Shown piece after piece: positions 25,068 to 33,014 of a DNA stretch of 56,831 nucleotides; positions within the stretch are counted from its first letter, which is position 1, and every line of letters starts with the position of its first letter. The stretch is from Sporolactobacillus kofuensis (GTDB lineage Bacteria > Bacillota > Bacilli > Bacillales > Sporolactobacillaceae), in assembly GCF_042660205.1 (NCBI RefSeq), contig NZ_JBHSTQ010000016.1:1-56831 (forward strand), given 5' to 3'. The notes beneath the pieces were generated by a model. That model made no database searches. It worked only from the letters and a program-made list of their open reading frames with translations, and was not told where the DNA came from. A program made the position numbers and the translations under genes.

Positions 25068-25217
25068 TTAAAGCGCAACACTTTCCTTATATAGAACGTC
25101 CGGATCAAAGTCGGCCTAGTTCTCGAAGGAAATCGTATGCGCTTTGTTGTCGATTTTCACACTTTGAAAAAGCTTCGGATCCGTTAAAAATTCATGAACG
25201 ATGCCTTCCCCAACTGC
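25068..25217 (-). pseudogene. DUF2442-like gene remnant
   Basis: On the minus strand one frame reads VHEFLTDPKLFQSVKIDN, then KAHTISFEN, a TAG stop, then ADFDPDVLYKESVAL and a TAA at 25068. This resembles the C-terminal half of DUF2442 proteins, where an N-G-A-D-x-D-P-D-x-L-Y motif is typical. No start codon or N-terminal half was found upstream, so it is a decayed fragment. The rest of 24977-25409 shows nothing else. Confidence 0.55.
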
Positions 25218-25409
25218 TTAAAACTATTTTTTTAGTCTTGATTATCAATTACTCGCAAAATGCAGGATATTAGGCTAATTTGTCGAAAATAAATAATGAA
25301 GACATATAAAGTGTTGGGTGCTGTCTTAATGGAATTTCAACACAAAAGCGCAAGAAGTTTGTGCGGCTTGAAAATAATTTAATGAGTGATTTAATTGGAG
25401 GAAAAGAAT

Positions 25410-25820
25410 ATGGATGACAACGGTGCAAGAAATTATTTAGCAATTATGGATGAAGAAAAAACGGAAAAAAATTATTCAGACGAAAAATTTTGGCAAAAGC
25501 TAGGTAGACATGCTAAAAAAGCAGGACTTCATGTTGTATACCTTGCACTGGTCTTATTTTTCATGGCCAAAAGTCCCAATGTCCCTGCTAAAGACAAGGC
25601 GATGATTATCGCCGGTCTTGCCTATTTTATTTTTCCAATTGATGTAGTTCCTGACTTTATTCCGGTTGCAGGATATTCGGACGATTTGGCCGTTTTGATT
25701 TTCATCATTGGTAAAGTTGCGTATTCAATAGATGATTACTCAAAAAACAAAGCAAAAGAAGCGCTGAAAAAATGGTTTGGCGAGGATGTTGATGTCTCAA
25801 AATTAGATGCGCTATTATAA
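25410..25820 (+). CDS. YkvA family membrane protein (DUF1232)
   Basis: A protein of about 136 residues with a hydrophobic helix near 45-60 and the diagnostic DUF1232 core IDVVPDFIPVAGYSDDLAVL near residues 80-100, followed by a charged helix. Family members are small membrane proteins of unknown function, widespread in Bacilli. ATG at 25410 lies nine bases after GGAGG; the TTG at 25395 overlaps that site. The gene ends with a terminator and marks the left border of the defence island. Confidence 0.88.
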   Translation: MDDNGARNYLAIMDEEKTEKNYSDEKFWQKLGRHAKKAGLHVVYLALVLFFMAKSPNVPAKDKAMIIAGLAYFIFPIDVVPDFIPVAGYSDDLAVLIFIIGKVAYSIDDYSKNKAKEALKKWFGEDVDVSKLDALL

Positions 25821-25884
25821 TCATATCTTTGAATTTGACGGATCCAATTGCAGAGCTATTCATTTGGAGACCGACATATAGAAA

Positions 25885-25918
25885 ACATCCATCTATTATA
25901 GTAGATGGGTATTTTTAT
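25885..25918 (+). terminator. Intrinsic terminator after ykvA-like gene
   Basis: The CCATCTA/TAGATGG stem is followed by GTATTTTT. It separates the DUF1232 gene from the HNH nuclease gene. Confidence 0.75.
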
Positions 25919-25988
25919 GCGTTCATTGGTCTTTTGCTGAAGGAATAATCTATCAAGTTCAAAACTTATAATACGAGGTGCGTATGGA

Positions 25989-26642
25989 ATGATCGAACAA
26001 ATTCCTTGGTTGAATGAGATTGTAGAAGCGATGAAATTTTTTGGAGGGCGAGCCTCATTATCAGATATTTATATAAAGATTGAGGAAAGTGGACGGATTG
26101 ATATTAACAGATATACGGATTGGAAAGCACAGATAAGAAAACATATCTATTTGTATTCAAGCGATACTGAAGTTTTCAAAGGAGATCCAGGAGACCGCTC
26201 GGATTTATTTTATGCTACTAAGGGGAAAAGAAAGGGCTATTGGGGTTTGCGAGGATTTGAACCTAGCGACAATAATGTAGAACTCACTGAGGATGATTTA
26301 GGATTTGTTGAAGGAAAAATAAAGTTAAGACAGCATATTTGTAGGGAACGAAATCCAAAGGTCATTCAACGAGCAAAGGAAAAATTCAAACAAGAACATA
26401 ACGGTCGTCTCTATTGTGAAATTTGTGGCTTTGATTTTTATAAAACCTATGGTGAACTAGGTGAGGATTTTATCGAAGGCCACCATACACTACCGGTATC
26501 ACAATTAAAACAAGGACAAGTAACAAAGATAGAAGATATTGCCCTCGTATGTTCTAACTGTCACAGGATGTTACATAGAAGAAGACCTTGGTTAAGTAAA
26601 GAAAAATTGAACGAATTATTAAATACGAAGCGAGAATTTTAG
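25989..26642 (+). CDS. HNH endonuclease, McrA-like
   Basis: A 217-residue protein with an N-terminal winged-helix-like part (about 1-90, starting IPWLNEIVEAMKFFGG) and a C-terminal HNH nuclease. The HNH motif shows two zinc pairs, CEICGF and CSNC, the catalytic pair GHHTLPVSQL, and the closing CHRMLHRRRPW. Related proteins act as restriction nucleases, some on modified DNA. ATG at 25989 lies eight bases after GAGGTG; an ATG five bases earlier opens only a two-codon frame. It is the first defence-type gene of the AT-rich island and appears to be a single transcription unit. Confidence 0.9.
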   Translation: MIEQIPWLNEIVEAMKFFGGRASLSDIYIKIEESGRIDINRYTDWKAQIRKHIYLYSSDTEVFKGDPGDRSDLFYATKGKRKGYWGLRGFEPSDNNVELTEDDLGFVEGKIKLRQHICRERNPKVIQRAKEKFKQEHNGRLYCEICGFDFYKTYGELGEDFIEGHHTLPVSQLKQGQVTKIEDIALVCSNCHRMLHRRRPWLSKEKLNELLNTKREF

Positions 26643-26814
26643 TACTAATGTATGATCAAAAGTGCTGCCAAACTGATTGGAATGTAAATCAGTTTTAATT
26701 GAAATCAAGATATTGAGAGGGATATTCAAAAAATGAGCATGCAAAAGGGCTTGTTCATGGTTGCAGAAATTCAACATAAAATTGTAGAAGTTGAAATATG
26801 CCTTCCTTTATTTC

Positions 26815-26863
26815 TGAAAAAATAATTGCTAGCTAATGTCCAATAGCCCATTAGCTAGCAATT
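26815..26863 (-). terminator. Terminator of rmuC (minus strand)
   Basis: The perfect 15-bp arms AATTGCTAGCTAATG and CATTAGCTAGCAATT are followed on the minus strand by ATTTTTTC. This is a strong terminator about 80 bases past the rmuC stop. The stretch 26643-26940 holds nothing else. Confidence 0.88.
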
Positions 26864-26940
26864 AATATTGACAGGCATTTTATCATCTTTTTATTATCAT
26901 CAGGTCATAATAGTGAATTAAAAAGATTATCTGTATAGAT

Positions 26941-28659
26941 TTAATCTAAGAGCCCCGAAAATTCTTTTTCCTCACTTGGCAATTCTTCAACTTTGTTTAA
27001 GTTACGCTGAATGGCTCTTGTTCGAACTGCCACTTTATCCATGTTATTACTAGCTTCTTGCAGTTTCTTTTGTGTTTTTTCAATAATATCACCAAATTTG
27101 CCAAATTCAGTCTTAACTTTACCTAATGTTTCCCAAACCTCACTTGAACGTTTTTGAATAGCTAGTGTACGGAATCCCATTTGAAGGCTGTTTAAAAAGG
27201 CAGCCATTGTCGTTGGTCCGGTAACTGTTACTCTGTAAGTATTTTGTATAAATTCTACCAGACCTTGAATTTTTAAAACCTCTGCATATAGACTTTCCGT
27301 TGGGACAAACAATACCGCAAAGTCAGTCGTATCAGGCGGACTAATATACTTATCATGAATAGTTTTCGCTTCTAACTTAATTCGGGTTTCCAGCTGCTTA
27401 ATACTTTCTTTCACAGCTTCCACATTTTCACTTTCTTGTGCAGTCATTAAATGCTCATAAATTTCATTTGGAAATTTAGAGTCAACTGGCAGATAAATGA
27501 ACTTCTCCGAGTCTTGTTTCGATGGGATCTTGATGGCAAATTCAACCCTGTCGTTACTATTTTTTTTGGTTGCAACGTTTTCAACATATTGGTCTGTTGT
27601 TAAGACTTCTGCCAATATATTTCCAAGTTGAATTTCTCCCCATATCCCTTTTGTTTTTACATTGGTGAGCACTTTTTTTAAGTCGCCAACACCAGTTGCA
27701 AGAGCTTTCATTTCACCTAATCCATTATGAACCTGTTCAAGACGATCACTGACTAATTTAAATTTCTCTCCTAGTCTTTGTTCCAAAGTGCTATTCAATT
27801 TTTCATCGACTGTCTGGCGCATTTCTTCCAATTTCTTTGAATTTTCCTGACGGAGTGTATTCAATTTTGTTTCAATAGTTTCGGTCATTTTCTTCATTTT
27901 TTCTTCATTCGATAATGTTAATTTTTCTAGTTTTCCTTCAAAAGATTGTATTTTTTGATCAAATATATTTCGGACGTCTTGAAGCCCATCTCTTATCGTT
28001 TTGCTGGTTTTTTCTTTATTTTCTTCCAACTTTATTCCATTTTCTTTCTGCAACGAGCTTAGATTTCTCTCTAGAGTCTCTGTCATTGATTTCATTTTTT
28101 CTGCATTTATTGTAGTTAATTTTTCAAGCTTATCTTCAAACAATTGTATTTTTTTATCAAATGTATTCCGAATATCACGAAGCCCTTCTGTAAGTGTTGT
28201 GCTTGTCTTTTCTTTTGTTTCTACCAATTTTTTTATATTACTTTCCTGTAAATTTGAAATTTTTTCTTCCAAAGTATTACGAATACCTTCCATCTGGCTT
28301 TCATTGCTACTAATCATTTTTCTAACAGTTTCATTGGTATCTTTATTTATGGTTTGCTGAAGTTGTGCATTCTCTGCAATCCTGGATAGAACGGATTCAG
28401 CGAAGCTGTTGAGGTTTTTGCTTAATTCTTCTCGATTTTTCCCAGCAATTTCATAATTTTCCGTTCGGCTGCTTTTAAATTCATCATTAATTATCTTTTG
28501 CGTACAATTACTCGTGTCTGTAATTTGTTTGATAATAGTTTCCTTGAATAAATCAATATCTTTTGATGAAGATCCATCCGGTGACTTCTTTACTTTAATT
28601 AAAATCACAAGCCCGATTGCGATATTGATTAATACGGACAACAGAATAATAAACACCAA
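26941..28659 (-). CDS. rmuC: RmuC family DNA recombination protein, long coiled coil
   Basis: An RmuC protein, a membrane-anchored factor that limits rearrangements, with a restriction-endonuclease-like core. It has one N-terminal membrane span (about 2-22), a long coiled coil (about 35-310) and the RmuC core with VGDLKKVLTNVKTKGIWGE, PVDSKFP and FVPTESLYAEVL. At 572 residues it is longer than usual. The reason is a tandem duplication of about 66 residues in the coiled coil: KEKTSTTLTEGLRDIRNTFD near 149 and KEKTSKTIRDGLQDVRNIFD near 215. TTG at 28659 has GGGGGG six bases upstream. It faces away from the other island genes and has its own terminator. Confidence 0.92.
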   Translation of the reverse strand: MVFIILLSVLINIAIGLVILIKVKKSPDGSSSKDIDLFKETIIKQITDTSNCTQKIINDEFKSSRTENYEIAGKNREELSKNLNSFAESVLSRIAENAQLQQTINKDTNETVRKMISSNESQMEGIRNTLEEKISNLQESNIKKLVETKEKTSTTLTEGLRDIRNTFDKKIQLFEDKLEKLTTINAEKMKSMTETLERNLSSLQKENGIKLEENKEKTSKTIRDGLQDVRNIFDQKIQSFEGKLEKLTLSNEEKMKKMTETIETKLNTLRQENSKKLEEMRQTVDEKLNSTLEQRLGEKFKLVSDRLEQVHNGLGEMKALATGVGDLKKVLTNVKTKGIWGEIQLGNILAEVLTTDQYVENVATKKNSNDRVEFAIKIPSKQDSEKFIYLPVDSKFPNEIYEHLMTAQESENVEAVKESIKQLETRIKLEAKTIHDKYISPPDTTDFAVLFVPTESLYAEVLKIQGLVEFIQNTYRVTVTGPTTMAAFLNSLQMGFRTLAIQKRSSEVWETLGKVKTEFGKFGDIIEKTQKKLQEASNNMDKVAVRTRAIQRNLNKVEELPSEEKEFSGLLD

Positions 28660-28985
28660 AATGATCCCCCCCAGAAAAAAATATTAACCAATTAGAAAAA
28701 TGATTATTTCGTGATTATTATAATCTATCAAAAATAAAAATAGAGTTGTTTTCTGTCGTTTATTGCGTAAATACAAAATTTATTAGTAGATTACGCGTTA
28801 TTTAAGCAAATGAAATTGAATAGTTAACTTTCCATGAATACTTATATTTGATGGAGGAGATTACCATTTATTGTCGAATCTTGATCAACAAAGGGCAGTG
28901 TACGGTCTTGGGTGGATTTATCCACATGAGGAAAATAAATGATTGATAGTCTGGTCAATTCACAAAATAAAAAGAGGTGATTCCA
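28660..28985. other. Gap between rmuC and the Cys-rich protein gene
   Basis: It contains a short frame (28871-28942, 23 codons from TTG, reading LDQQRAVYGLGWIYPHEENK) preceded at some distance by GGAGGAG. It could be a small peptide or a gene start left behind. No promoter was confidently assigned. Confidence 0.25.
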
Positions 28986-29939
28986 TTGCAAACAAGTTCC
29001 ATTGTTCAAAGCTATATTAATCGTACTGAAACGTTCAAGGATGCCTTCTCTAACAAATGGTCGTTTATTTCTTTTGAAGATGCAGGTGAAGATTGGCAGG
29101 AGAGTCGCAAATTCCGATGCCAGTGCGGAAGGACATTGAAATATCGCTATACATTAAAATATGAGGGTTCACTTGAGGAATTGTCAAGTATGCTCACAAA
29201 TGATCAGAAGAAAGAAATCGAGAACAATGGCAATCTTATCTATTTCGGTGAAACCTGCTTTGGACACAAAATTTTGGGGCTGTCCCAGGATAAGTCAGAT
29301 AAACTGGAGAAATCTGTTCGACATATTCGTAACTTAACTTCGAAATACAACGATGATGAAGCGGTTAAGAGAGCACTAAATGCTCAAAGAAGTTTAATTG
29401 AAGCACTCCGTGCAGTGCATGCAAAGATACCGGTAGAAACTGAATTAATGGATAAGCAAGACATACCCTTAATGAAAGATCAGTTAGACGAATTAAAGGA
29501 GATACGTCAGGAATACTTAAAAAAACAAAAGGCAAAGGAGCAATCGGTCGCAACTGCTCTTGATCAACAAGGCGACGATTCTTGGACAGCTTTTCAAAAT
29601 TTTGCAAGAGGAACTGAACTGGCTCATACGACTGAAGAAAAGGAACTTATTTCTTATAACATCTCAAAAGAGTTCATCGACAAGGATACGGATTTTCAAA
29701 TGAAAATGCGGACAACATACGATGAGCTATCTTTTGGCAGTGCTCTAAGTGCTGTCGACATATCATTTGAAATTGAGAGAAAGTGTATTAAAAGTTATGG
29801 TTACTTTTCATCGGGACGGCCAAAATTATACACAGAATTACTAGCGCTCTTGTTGGCCCTAAAGGAGAAGGGGTTAATACAAATGATTAGCGGTGATATC
29901 AACGACTTTGTTTTTAAAAAGAGTGATAAGTATCGATGA
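28986..29939 (+). CDS. Unknown protein with possible zinc site (317 aa)
   Basis: I do not recognise this family. The N-terminal third carries CQCGRTLKYRY and later GETCFGHKILGL, so two cysteines plus a Cys/His pair could bind zinc. The middle (about 100-190) is charged and helical, with ELMDKQDIPLMKDQLDELKE and EIRQEYLKKQKAKEQ likely a coiled coil. The C-terminal part is a mixed soluble domain. TTG at 28986 follows AGAGGTG by six bases; GTG 28977 overlaps that site. It lies 100 bases before the next small gene on the same strand inside the defence island, so a DNA-binding or defence-related role is possible but not shown. Confidence 0.75.
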   Translation: MQTSSIVQSYINRTETFKDAFSNKWSFISFEDAGEDWQESRKFRCQCGRTLKYRYTLKYEGSLEELSSMLTNDQKKEIENNGNLIYFGETCFGHKILGLSQDKSDKLEKSVRHIRNLTSKYNDDEAVKRALNAQRSLIEALRAVHAKIPVETELMDKQDIPLMKDQLDELKEIRQEYLKKQKAKEQSVATALDQQGDDSWTAFQNFARGTELAHTTEEKELISYNISKEFIDKDTDFQMKMRTTYDELSFGSALSAVDISFEIERKCIKSYGYFSSGRPKLYTELLALLLALKEKGLIQMISGDINDFVFKKSDKYR

Positions 29940-30036
29940 ATAAAAAGTTGACTGTTTTGCTGATTTAATTGAGTTTTAAGTCAATAAAATTTGTTTCACC
30001 AATAGAGTGTTACAGATCAGATAAGGGGGTTATTAC

Positions 30037-30288
30037 ATGGATTTTATTCAATACCTGATTAATAGACAATCAATGCGAAAAGAAGGTAGGAAGATAGGCG
30101 AAGTCTCGGCAAATCAATACAATAATCGTCTCGATAATTTAAAAAAGAGGGGCATTTACAACGGAGAAGATCACTTAACTGAAGATATGATACTGCAGAT
30201 TAATGATATTTATGCTAATAAAACCAGTGAATATGAAAGAACAATTAACTATTACATTGAGTACAAACACTATTTGGAAAATCATTAA
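30037..30288 (+). CDS. Small protein, integrase SAM-like fold (83 aa)
   Basis: A basic, helical protein of 83 residues. VSANQYNNRLDNLKKRGIY and TINYYIEYKHYLENH resemble the N-terminal SAM-like core-binding domain of tyrosine recombinases, but the catalytic domain is absent and the length suits a complete small protein rather than a fragment. ATG at 30037 follows AAGGGGG at good spacing. It lies between the Cys-rich protein and an HNH nuclease on the same strand. The function is unknown; DNA binding is possible. Confidence 0.65.
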   Translation: MDFIQYLINRQSMRKEGRKIGEVSANQYNNRLDNLKKRGIYNGEDHLTEDMILQINDIYANKTSEYERTINYYIEYKHYLENH

Positions 30289-30454
30289 TAAAAATTAGTG
30301 AATATGCCTCCATAATCTCGGACGAATGAAATTTGTCAGTCAGTTAGTAATTTTGAAGAACAGATAAATTCATTTACTACATGTTAACAACGATGATACA
30401 GTTACAGAATCATTCAGCTTATCTCAATTCCTTATAAAGGCGATGATGATTCCA

Positions 30455-31387
30455 ATGAAACTATACGTTGGGATTACGGACTTTGAGTGGTTTAAGACTT
30501 TAAAACAGGCAAACTGCGATGAAGTGAACTTTTGGAAACCTGGCGGGCGTACAAACTTTAAAGCTTTGAATGAGGGAGACCTGTTTTTGTTCAAGACGCA
30601 CAGCCCGAGAAATTACATCGTTGGTGGCGGCTTCTTTTTAAAGTTTTCTATTCTTCCATCTTCACTTGCTTGGGATGCGTTTGGCATTGCAAATGGTGCA
30701 AGTAGTTTGATGGAGCTTAATGATCGCGTTTATAAATACAAAAAGACAGATCGTTTTTCTGATCCTGATCCGCAGATTGGCTGTATTATTTTGTCCATGA
30801 CTTTTTATTTTGATGAAAAGGATTGGATTCCCCAACCAAAAGATTGGAACAGTAATATTGTGCAAGGTAAAACTTATAAGACTTCTGAACCGGTTGGCTT
30901 ATCCTTATACCAACAAGTTCAGGATCGATTGAGAAACAGCGAAGCCATGCGGTCCGGTCAAGTTAACGAAGATACATGGGCTAACCGTTATGGCAAAGAA
31001 CGATTAATCAAACCACGAGTCGGTCAAGGTGCCTTCAAAGTGATAATTGCCGATGCTTATCACAGAAGGTGCGCAATAACCGGTGAAAAAACGCTGCCCG
31101 TACTCGAAGCAGCACATATCAAACCGTACAGCATGAATGGACCTCATGAGATAAAAAATGGGTTACTCCTTAGAAGTGACTTTCATACTTTATTTGATCG
31201 AGGCTATATCACCATTGATAACACACTGACCGTAGAGGTGAGTCATCATATTAAAGAAGACTTTGGCAATGGCAAAGAGTACTATGCCTTTCACGGCAGT
31301 AAATTGGCAGCATTACCCGAACGCGGTGATCAGCTACCAGATCAGCACTATCTAGAATGGCATAATGAACATGTTTATTTGGGATAG
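30455..31387 (+). CDS. HNH endonuclease with N-terminal PUA/EVE-like domain
   Basis: A predicted restriction endonuclease of the COG3440 type. The N-terminal domain (about 1-150; MKLYVGITDFEWF, then ALNEGDLFLFKTHSPRNYIVGGG) looks like the EVE/PUA-like domains that read modified bases. The C-terminal HNH part shows RRCAITGEKTLPVLEAAHIK, then NGLLLRSDFHTLFDRGYITI, with catalytic His residues in AAHI and FHTLFD. The start is uncertain: ATG codons occur at 30443, 30446 and 30455, and only AAAGG at 30436-30440 is nearby. I chose 30455 from the usual start of the family. It ends with TAG, and the same frame continues with protein-like sequence for 50 more codons. Confidence 0.88.
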   Translation: MKLYVGITDFEWFKTLKQANCDEVNFWKPGGRTNFKALNEGDLFLFKTHSPRNYIVGGGFFLKFSILPSSLAWDAFGIANGASSLMELNDRVYKYKKTDRFSDPDPQIGCIILSMTFYFDEKDWIPQPKDWNSNIVQGKTYKTSEPVGLSLYQQVQDRLRNSEAMRSGQVNEDTWANRYGKERLIKPRVGQGAFKVIIADAYHRRCAITGEKTLPVLEAAHIKPYSMNGPHEIKNGLLLRSDFHTLFDRGYITIDNTLTVEVSHHIKEDFGNGKEYYAFHGSKLAALPERGDQLPDQHYLEWHNEHVYLG

Positions 31388-31540
31388 CAAATAATATTTA
31401 GAAAAGCAGGCAAGGTAATAGAGGCACTGGAAGTAGCCTCTGATTTTGAAAGATTAAGAAATAATTTTCCTGATGCTTCTTTTCGAGTGAAAGACTTATT
31501 GAAGAGAATCAAATCTAGTGAATTTGTCATACTGGAATAA
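31388..31540 (+). pseudogene. Protein-like fragment in frame after HNH stop
   Basis: After the TAG of the HNH gene the same frame stays open for 50 codons to TAA at 31538. It reads RKAGKVIEALEVASDFERLR, then NNFPDASFRVKDLLKRIK and SSEFVILE. The composition is clearly protein-like. There is no start codon near its beginning and no ribosome binding site. It may be the end of another gene joined to the HNH gene by deletion, or a readthrough extension. No family was recognised. Confidence 0.4.
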
Positions 31541-31590
31541 CATATATTATGTCCTTTTCTTCAAAGTTAACCAGTCTTGGAGGGGTGAGC

Positions 31591-32271
31591 GTGGAGCTAG
31601 TTAGCAAAAAAGATTTATTAATGGAATTTGAAGTGAAGGCGAGCTTTTATAATGTGAAAATTGGTGACAGAGTATTTGAGTGCAGAAATCAAGCTAAGAT
31701 AAATCGAATCGGCTTTTATTCAGACAAACTTGATGCCATATTTATCCTTTGTAATCCAGGCTCATGTGATCCTCGAATGAAGGAAATGGTTCCTGCCCTG
31801 GATCCAAGAAGCGAAGAAGTTCCATTTATTCAAGCCAATTCAGATCCAACACAGGAACAAATAATGAGATTGATGAAAATCATGCAATGGAATCAGATAT
31901 CTATTATTAATCTGTCAGATCTCTGTTCTGGCAATTTAGCAGATTATAAAACCAAATTGAAGGATACAAATAATTATTCTTTTACCTATCATTCTATTTT
32001 TTCTAATGAACGTGAAGATGAGTTGGAAAAATTGTTACATTCTAACCTGGATGTAGAACTAATTGCTGGGTGGGGCACTGAACCGTGTATCAAAAATATC
32101 GCAGAAAAAGTATTTCAGCATAGGCTTATCAACAATATCAAGGGTTGGAAACATAATACTCATCCATTTTATTATCATCCCAATCCACATAATTATGACA
32201 GTAAAAAAGAGTGGATTGATCGAACGCTTCAATCTATTGGTGTGAAGTTAGTTAAGCTGAAATCCAATTAA
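31591..32271 (+). CDS. DUF1643-like protein
   Basis: A soluble protein of about 226 residues. The run LDAIFILCNPGSCDP followed by DPTQEQIMRLMKIMQWNQIS and IINLSDLCSGN resembles DUF1643, where an L-N-P-S-x-A-D loop and an N-L-F/S strand are typical. The later LIAGWGTEPCI and HPFYYHPNPHNYD fit the end of that family, which has a uracil-DNA-glycosylase-like look. Biochemical function is unknown. GTG at 31591 has GGAGGGG five bases upstream; the ATG at 31549 has none. A degraded copy of the 3' end of this gene lies at 36047-36121, beyond the SIR2 gene. Confidence 0.7.
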   Translation: MELVSKKDLLMEFEVKASFYNVKIGDRVFECRNQAKINRIGFYSDKLDAIFILCNPGSCDPRMKEMVPALDPRSEEVPFIQANSDPTQEQIMRLMKIMQWNQISIINLSDLCSGNLADYKTKLKDTNNYSFTYHSIFSNEREDELEKLLHSNLDVELIAGWGTEPCIKNIAEKVFQHRLINNIKGWKHNTHPFYYHPNPHNYDSKKEWIDRTLQSIGVKLVKLKSN

Positions 32272-33014
32272 TGTTGTTTAAAGTTGTTTGTCATAGTGAG
32301 AATTTGAATAGATAAAAGGTAAGAATGTGGTTTTTGCCTTAGTAGTGGATCTAAAGAATTGGCAAATAGTGAACTTGCAATATTGAATAAATAGTAAATT
32401 CTTTGGATTATTATCATGGTAAAAATGTCATTCATAGTAAGTCGGAAAAGAAACGAAGAATACTATCGAATCAGAATAGAAGGGTCAAGAGATTCGGCAT
32501 TAAAAGTGAAGTACAGCATTTTTGAAAAAATATTTTTTAAACTCAATTGTATGCATTTTTATCAAATAAAGTTGCACAAAAGTTGCTTTTATACAACTCC
32601 AAAAGTAGCTAAAAGATTTAAATCTATTCATTGAGAACAATGAATATGAATACTATTGATTGTTCTGATAAAGGCGAAGATACAATTGCTCATTAATTGG
32701 AATCTGTGCTGGATCGGGATTCAAGGCTGTCAGTTATCTCCGCCTATTTTACAATTTATGCTTTTAGTAATCTTAAACGTAAACTCGAACATATCAATCA
32801 GATGCGTCTGATATTTATGAAACCCACTTTTATCATAAAAGAAAGCGAAAGATAATATTTACTGTGATCCAAACTTTACGTTTATCAAAATTCATCAATT
32901 TACTGAAAAGATGACGGAGACCTTGTTCCGTTTAGGAAACATCAGACCCTGGAATGCTGATACATTAACAAAATTAACTTGATCAGAAACGGTACATTCT
33001 AATTGGAGGTACTA
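32272..33014. other. Gap before SIR2 gene, decayed coding sequence
   Basis: A weak 72-codon frame at 32416-32634 lacks a ribosome binding site. The remnant at 32646-32855 is listed separately. A further open stretch at about 32880-32981 (QFTEKMTETLFRLGNIRPWN, ending TGA) may be another gene scrap. No strong promoter was identified for the SIR2 gene. Confidence 0.35.
32646..32855 (+). pseudogene. Remnant of PLD-type helicase N-terminus
   Basis: The frame from ATG 32646 reads MNTIDCSDKGEDTIAH, a TAA at 32694, then LESVLDRDSRLSVISAYFTI, YAFSNLKRKLEHINQMRLIF and MKPTFIIKESER before TAA at 32853. The S-x-I-S-A-Y-F-T-I-Y-A-F pattern is characteristic of the phospholipase D-like N-terminal domain of a family of defence-associated helicases. 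Only the first 70 or so codons remain and they contain a stop, so this is a relic of a lost helicase gene. Confidence 0.5.

Noticed and set aside
32416..32634. 72-codon frame upstream of the SIR2 gene
   Set aside because: No ribosome binding site, low-complexity Lys/Ile-rich translation and location in a stretch of gene relics; not enough to call a gene.
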